Assembly: GCF_000300005.1 (NCBI RefSeq)
Contig: NC_018691.1
Coordinates: 310,001-374,000, forward strand
Direction: 5' to 3'
Length of the DNA stretch: 64,000 bases
Source: Alloalcanivorax dieselolei B5
Lineage (GTDB): Bacteria; Pseudomonadota; Gammaproteobacteria; Pseudomonadales; Alcanivoracaceae
Program-made: the position numbers and the translations under genes
Shown: positions 60,548 through 64,000 of the stretch, piece after piece
Layout of the letters: every line of letters begins with the position of its first letter
How positions within the stretch are numbered: position 1 is the stretch's first letter
Notes under the pieces: model-generated
What the model saw: only the letters and a program-made list of their open reading frames with translations
Databases searched by the model: none
Told to the model about the DNA's origin: nothing

Positions 60548-61789
60548 ATGCCGATAAGTACAATGAAAAAGACCGCGGACGAAAGGAACGACCTCTGGCG
60601 GGATATCTTCACCGCTCTGGGCTTATCCACCGGCGCCGCGGTTGCCTTGGGATTGTCTCGATTCGCATACGGTTTGCTACTGCCTCCGATGCAAGCGGAT
60701 CTGCAATGGACATACGTTGAAGCCGGTGCGCTGAATACCGCGAATGGGGCAGGCTATATCTTCGGCGCGCTGGTGGCGGCCTGGTTGGCCCGGCGATGGG
60801 GAACGGCGCGAGCGTTCCTGGCGGGTTTCTCGGTGAGTGTTCTGGTCCTGCTCTTAACGGCAATGACGGCCAGCCTGTCTGCTCTCATCCTGTTACGAAC
60901 CGTCGGTGGCGTTTCCACGGCGATTACTTTCATTCTCGGCGCTGGCTTGGTTTCCGCGATCTGTCCGCTGGAAAACCCTCGTCGCCGTGGGGCCCTGGTG
61001 GGTGTGTATGTGGCGGGAGTCAGTATCGGCGTTATTCTCGCCGGGGTGGCTTTACCGATCATCCTGCAGGGTGGCGTGCAGCGGTGGCCGGAGGGTTGGA
61101 TAGTGTTGGGCCTGCTCGGCGCCGCCGGCTTGCCCGCCGCCTGGTTGGCCGCCCGCCGGGTGCGTCAGTCGGCGGGTGGCACCATGGCGTTGCTGAATGC
61201 CCGGGAGTGCCGGCGGATCGCACCGACGTTGATCGGCTACGGTGTTTTTGGGGCCGGTTATGTCGGTTACATGACCTTCATTATGGCGCTGCTGCAGGAG
61301 CAGGGTGGCAGTAGCGAGCAGATCATCTGGTTCTGGTTCACACTGGGGCTGCTGTCCGCCGTTACCAATCTCCTATGGGGACGGGTGCTGGGCGCTTTCA
61401 GTGATGGTCGCGGGCCGGCCCTGGTTTTCGCAACGGCTATGCTGGGCACCTTGCCGGTTCTGCTCTATCCGGGACCGGTGGCGATGTTCCTGTCGGCGAT
61501 CCTGTTCGGCGGCAGCTTTATGGCGGGCCCCACCTCGATTACCATCGTTGCCCAGCGTCAGTTGTCGCCCGCGTCCTGGACCGCCGCCATCTCGCTGCTG
61601 ACGGTGGGGTTTGCATTTGGCCAGACCATCGGCCCGATCCTGGCGGGCGCCATATCCGATGTGACGGGCAGCGTTGAAGCCGGCTTTTGGGTATCTCCGC
61701 TACTATTGGCTATTGCCGCCTGTGTGAATCTGTTGCAACGTCCCCCTGTACCGGCTGAGTCTCCGGCGCTTGCCGGTAAGTCCAGTTAG
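60548..61789 (+). CDS. MFS transporter (YbfB/YjiJ family)
   Basis: Protein of 413 aa with about 12 membrane helices. GLSRFAYGLLLPPMQADLQWTYVEAGALNTANGAGYIFGAL is the characteristic first part of the YbfB/YjiJ group (here in pieces). The N-terminus could be 60548 or 60563. It is likely an exporter of small hydrophobic compounds. The gene ends 22 bp before a methyltransferase gene. Confidence 0.88.
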   Translation: MPISTMKKTADERNDLWRDIFTALGLSTGAAVALGLSRFAYGLLLPPMQADLQWTYVEAGALNTANGAGYIFGALVAAWLARRWGTARAFLAGFSVSVLVLLLTAMTASLSALILLRTVGGVSTAITFILGAGLVSAICPLENPRRRGALVGVYVAGVSIGVILAGVALPIILQGGVQRWPEGWIVLGLLGAAGLPAAWLAARRVRQSAGGTMALLNARECRRIAPTLIGYGVFGAGYVGYMTFIMALLQEQGGSSEQIIWFWFTLGLLSAVTNLLWGRVLGAFSDGRGPALVFATAMLGTLPVLLYPGPVAMFLSAILFGGSFMAGPTSITIVAQRQLSPASWTAAISLLTVGFAFGQTIGPILAGAISDVTGSVEAGFWVSPLLLAIAACVNLLQRPPVPAESPALAGKSS

Positions 61790-61811
61790 ACACCTTTCAG
61801 GAGTTGCGAGG

Positions 61812-62435
61812 ATGAAAAGCGCGAAAGTCTTCTGGGACAAGGCGGCACCTTGTTACGCCAAGAGCCCGGTCAAGGACGAAGAAACCTACCAGAAGAAGCT
61901 GTCGATAACCCGGAGCTATTTTCAGCGCGATTGGTCGGTGTTGGAGTTTGGCTGTGGTACCGGCAGTACCGCCATCCAACATGCCGCTCATGTGGACCAT
62001 ATTCTGGCCACGGATGTTTCTCCCAGGATGCTGGAGATCGCGGAACGGAAAGCTCGTGAGGCGGGAATCGGAAATATCCGCTTCCAGGAGGGGAGTCTGG
62101 AGACGCTGGACCTGGCGCCATCCAGCTTTGATGCGGTGCTGGGGTTGAATATCCTCCACTTATTGGAGGACGCCGAGGGCGCGATCCACCGTGTTCATGC
62201 CCTGCTTAAGCCTGGAGGGGTCTTTGTCTCCAGTACCGCGCTGGTGGCCGAGATGGCGTTCTATTGACGATGGGTGATTCCTGTCATGCAGCGTCTGGGA
62301 TTTGCTCCTCATGTCAGCCCGTTGAGCCAGAAGGGGCTGGTGACGTTGCTGACCAATGCGGGGTTCTACATCGATCACGAATGGCGGGCAACAAGAGAGT
62401 CGGTTTTCATCATCGCCGGGAAGCCGTTGATATGA
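61812..62435 (+). pseudogene. class I SAM methyltransferase with in-frame TGA
   Basis: From ATG 61812 (MKSAKVFWDKAAPCYAKSP) the frame encodes the SAM-binding fold: VLEFGCGTGSTAIQHA, ATDVSPRMLEIAERKA and FDAVLGLNILHLL. A TGA at 62265-62267 interrupts after AEMAFY, and the same frame continues RWVIPVMQRLGFAPHVSPLS and on to GKPLI, stopping at 62435. The continuation has the normal C-terminus of such enzymes, so a TGG-to-TGA change is likely. A truncated 151-aa product would lack the last helices. The stop overlaps the next gene's ATG. Confidence 0.8.
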
Positions 62436-62794
62436 ACTACGAGGAATTCAATGCATTTTGCCGCTCCCTGCCCGCGACCTCCCATGTCGTGCAGTGGGGC
62501 GGTTCCCATGTCTGGAAGGTCGGAGGCAAGGTTTTCGCTATCGGAGGGTGGCAAAAGGACGGCCAGCCGGCTTTCACTTTCAAGGCTTCGGATCTGAACT
62601 TCCATATTCTAAGTGAGGAGCCCGGATTCCGGCCGGCGCCCTATCTGGCTTCCCGCGGCATGAAGTGGATACAGCAATACGATGCTCCCGTCGAGTCGGA
62701 TGAGCAGCTCAGGTACTACATCAAGGAATCCCACCGTATTGTTGCCTCGGGACTGACCAAGAAGAAGCAGAGGGAGCTGGGCCTAGCGGAGTAA
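62432..62794 (+). CDS. MmcQ/YjbR family protein
   Basis: Protein of 120 aa from ATG 62432, which overlaps the methyltransferase frame end by 4 bp. EEFNAFCRSLPATSHVVQWGGSHVWKVGGKVFAI and the C-terminal SHRIVASGLTKKKQREL are typical of the MmcQ/YjbR DNA-binding-like (CyaY-fold) family. Function unknown. Confidence 0.9.
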   Translation: MNYEEFNAFCRSLPATSHVVQWGGSHVWKVGGKVFAIGGWQKDGQPAFTFKASDLNFHILSEEPGFRPAPYLASRGMKWIQQYDAPVESDEQLRYYIKESHRIVASGLTKKKQRELGLAE

Positions 62795-62899
62795 AAAGAG
62801 CGGAATCCTTTACCCGCCCTGTCGCTCCGATAGCCGTTCTTCCAGCGTGCCCAGGCGTTTTGAACCGCCCCGTGTTACGCGGAGGCTGTTTGGTTTAAG

Positions 62900-63751
62900 T
62901 CAGGCTGCGATGGCGGCCTGACTATTGAGTTGCCTGTAGTAGTTTGCCTCAGCTTCCGCCGGCGGGATATATCCCAGTGGCCCCATCAGTCGCTGATGGT
63001 TGAACCAGGACACCCACTCCAGCGTGGCCAGTTCCACGGATTCCATGGATTTCCAGGGGCCGCGCCGATGGATTACCTCAGCCTTGTAAAGCCCGTTGAT
63101 GGTCTCGGCCAGGGCGTTATCGTAGCTGTCGCCCTTGCTGCCCACCGACGGGTCGATGCCCGCCTCGACCAGACGTTCCGTGTAGCGCACCGACACATAT
63201 TGCGCGCCTCTGTCGGAGTGGTGAATCAAGTTCTCCGAGTCACTGGGCCGGCGGGCGTAAAGCGCCTGCTCCAATGCGTCGAGTACGAAGTCAGTGGTCA
63301 TGGTGCGGCTAACGCGCCAGCCCACGATACATCGCGCGAAAACATCGATAACGAAGGCCACATACAACCAGCCCTGCCAGGTGGAGACGTAGGTAAAGTC
63401 CGAGACCCAGAGCTGATTGGGGCGATCCGCGGTGAACTGGCGGTTGACCCGATCCAGCGGACACGGCAGCGACCGATCCGCAACGGTGGTGCGCACCGTC
63501 TTGCCACGGCCGGCGCCTCGCAAGCCCAGGCGGCGCATGAGCCGCTCCACCGTGCAGCGCGCCACCGGAATGGCTTCCCGGTTCATCTGCTTCCAGACCT
63601 TATCGGCGCCATAGACCCGCAGATTGGTATCCCAGACACGCTCGATGTGCGGAACCAGTTGCTCATCCCGCTTGGCCCGGCCGCTACGCAATTCTGGATG
63701 GCGCTGTCGGGCCGCATGGCGCCGGTAGGCCGAAGGGGCAACCCGCAGCAC
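62900..63751 (-). CDS. IS3-family transposase OrfB
   Basis: DDE integrase-like transposase, 283 aa as written; the frame stays open upstream to about 63829, because OrfB is normally made by a -1 frameshift from orfA. Catalytic motifs: WVSDFTYVST (D), HHSDRGAQYVS (D) and GDSYDNALAETINGLYK (E). The N-terminal HTH_21 part (YGADKVWKQMNREAIPVARCTVERLM) is also present. The frame is intact. Confidence 0.92.
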   Translation of the reverse strand: MLRVAPSAYRRHAARQRHPELRSGRAKRDEQLVPHIERVWDTNLRVYGADKVWKQMNREAIPVARCTVERLMRRLGLRGAGRGKTVRTTVADRSLPCPLDRVNRQFTADRPNQLWVSDFTYVSTWQGWLYVAFVIDVFARCIVGWRVSRTMTTDFVLDALEQALYARRPSDSENLIHHSDRGAQYVSVRYTERLVEAGIDPSVGSKGDSYDNALAETINGLYKAEVIHRRGPWKSMESVELATLEWVSWFNHQRLMGPLGYIPPAEAEANYYRQLNSQAAIAA

Positions 63752-63804
63752 TCTGCAGATCGGCTCGACCCCGTAGGTATCCCGGTGCTGATCGATGTAG
63801 GCGT

Positions 63805-64000
63805 TCAGGACTTCAGTTTGCGGTCGAGCTCCGCCTGGGCGAAAAAAGCGCTGGCCGTGCGCAGAATGTCATTGGCGCGCCGTAATTCCTTGTTCTCGCG
63901 CTCCAACTCCTTGAGGCGCTGGGCCTCGGCCGTGGTCGTGCCGGGCCGTTCACCCGCATCAACCTCGGCTCGCTTCACCCATTCCAGCAGCGTCTGTGGC
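63805..64000 (-). CDS. IS3-family OrfA (partial)
   Basis: C-terminal 64 residues of orf[16 protein letters not shown], then a leucine-zipper-like coil ([21 protein letters not shown]) and the end LDRKLKS with stop at 63805-63807. The N-terminal helix-turn-helix lies beyond the window. It overlaps the orfB frame, as needed for programmed frameshifting. Confidence 0.9.
   Translation of the reverse strand, partial: PQTLLEWVKRAEVDAGERPGTTTAEAQRLKELERENKELRRANDILRTASAFFAQAELDRKLKS

Larger units (their letters stand above)
62861..64000 (-). mobile_element. IS3-family insertion sequence (partial, cut by window end)
   Basis: The left end is probably near TGAACCGCCCCGTGTTACGC at 62861-62880, just downstream of the orfB stop, and the other end lies beyond the window. 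It carries orfA and orfB on the minus strand. The second terminal repeat cannot be checked. Confidence 0.8.

Noticed and set aside
62265-62267. Selenocysteine readthrough at the methyltransferase TGA
   Set aside because: The family has no selenocysteine members that I know of and no SECIS-like hairpin was seen right after the codon; a nonsense change is simpler.
1-64000. CRISPR arrays, tRNA or rRNA genes
   Set aside because: No regularly spaced repeats and no cloverleaf or rRNA-like sequence were recognised on either strand.

Overview
The window reads as chromosome of a GC-rich gammaproteobacterium. The gene set (FadL-like porin with a large Ig-like lipoprotein, split glycine decarboxylase gcvPA/gcvPB, Fur-type FecI/FecR/TonB receptor clusters, a YcaO protein with a fused OsmC domain) would fit a marine hydrocarbon-degrading group such as Alcanivoracaceae. 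That placement is inference from gene content, not a measured relationship.

Layout. 0.2-4.7 kb: outer-membrane porin plus lipoprotein. 4.8-10.2 kb: first iron-uptake cluster on the minus strand (PepSY membrane protein, TonB receptor, FecR, FecI) behind a Fur-like box. 10.35-14.85 kb: glycine cleavage operon gcvT-gcvH-gcvPA-gcvPB. 15.2-23.1 kb: a chromosomal integron, AT-richer than its surroundings. It has a truncated integrase with a LexA-type SOS box, then a run of plus-strand cassettes separated by six recognisable attC sites. Cassette genes encode a helix-hairpin-helix protein, an OLD-like ATPase, a HEPN-like protein, a membrane protein, a gene split by an IS4-family element, a zinc-ribbon/RES protein, and a secreted protein cut by a palindromic repeat. 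23.3-36.6 kb: accessory metabolic and small membrane genes (2,3-butanediol dehydrogenase type MDR enzyme, tautomerase, MepA-like peptidase, thioesterase, AraC/VOC pair, two GFA proteins, YdeP-type molybdoenzyme). 36.7-45.8 kb: a mosaic, AT-rich accessory region with a DUF4062 protein, a PD-(D/E)XK-like protein, an orphan DapD, an orphan antitoxin, deletion scars of PepSY and gcvPB, an IS66 element with a perfect 8-bp target duplication, and a radical SAM enzyme. 45.9-51.2 kb: second PepSY/TonB/FecR/FecI cluster with its own Fur-like box. 51.3-62.8 kb: YcaO, a decayed L,D-transpeptidase, VapBC, GST, class II HDAC-like enzyme, LuxR regulator, PhyH oxygenase, MDR oxidoreductase, MFS exporter, a methyltransferase with an in-frame stop, and an MmcQ protein. 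62.86 kb to the end: part of an IS3-family element.

Main points for a second look. (1) The integron, whose cassettes look like stand-alone toxin or defence effectors. (2) A dispersed palindromic repeat family with GTCAGGTCTTGC-type ends that cut the integrase, two cassette genes and possibly other loci. (3) A scar at 40.7-43.7 kb that joins the tail of a PepSY gene to the last 25 codons of a gcvPB copy and continues into sequence homologous to the region downstream of the intact gcvPB. This implies a lost duplicate of the iron/glycine-cleavage neighbourhood. (4) Several recently broken genes: GNAT (TAA), methyltransferase (TGA), YafK-type transpeptidase (deletion plus frameshift) and a small membrane gene (frameshift).

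No tRNA, rRNA or CRISPR array was recognised. Family names come from recognition of motifs and overall sequence; no database search was run.
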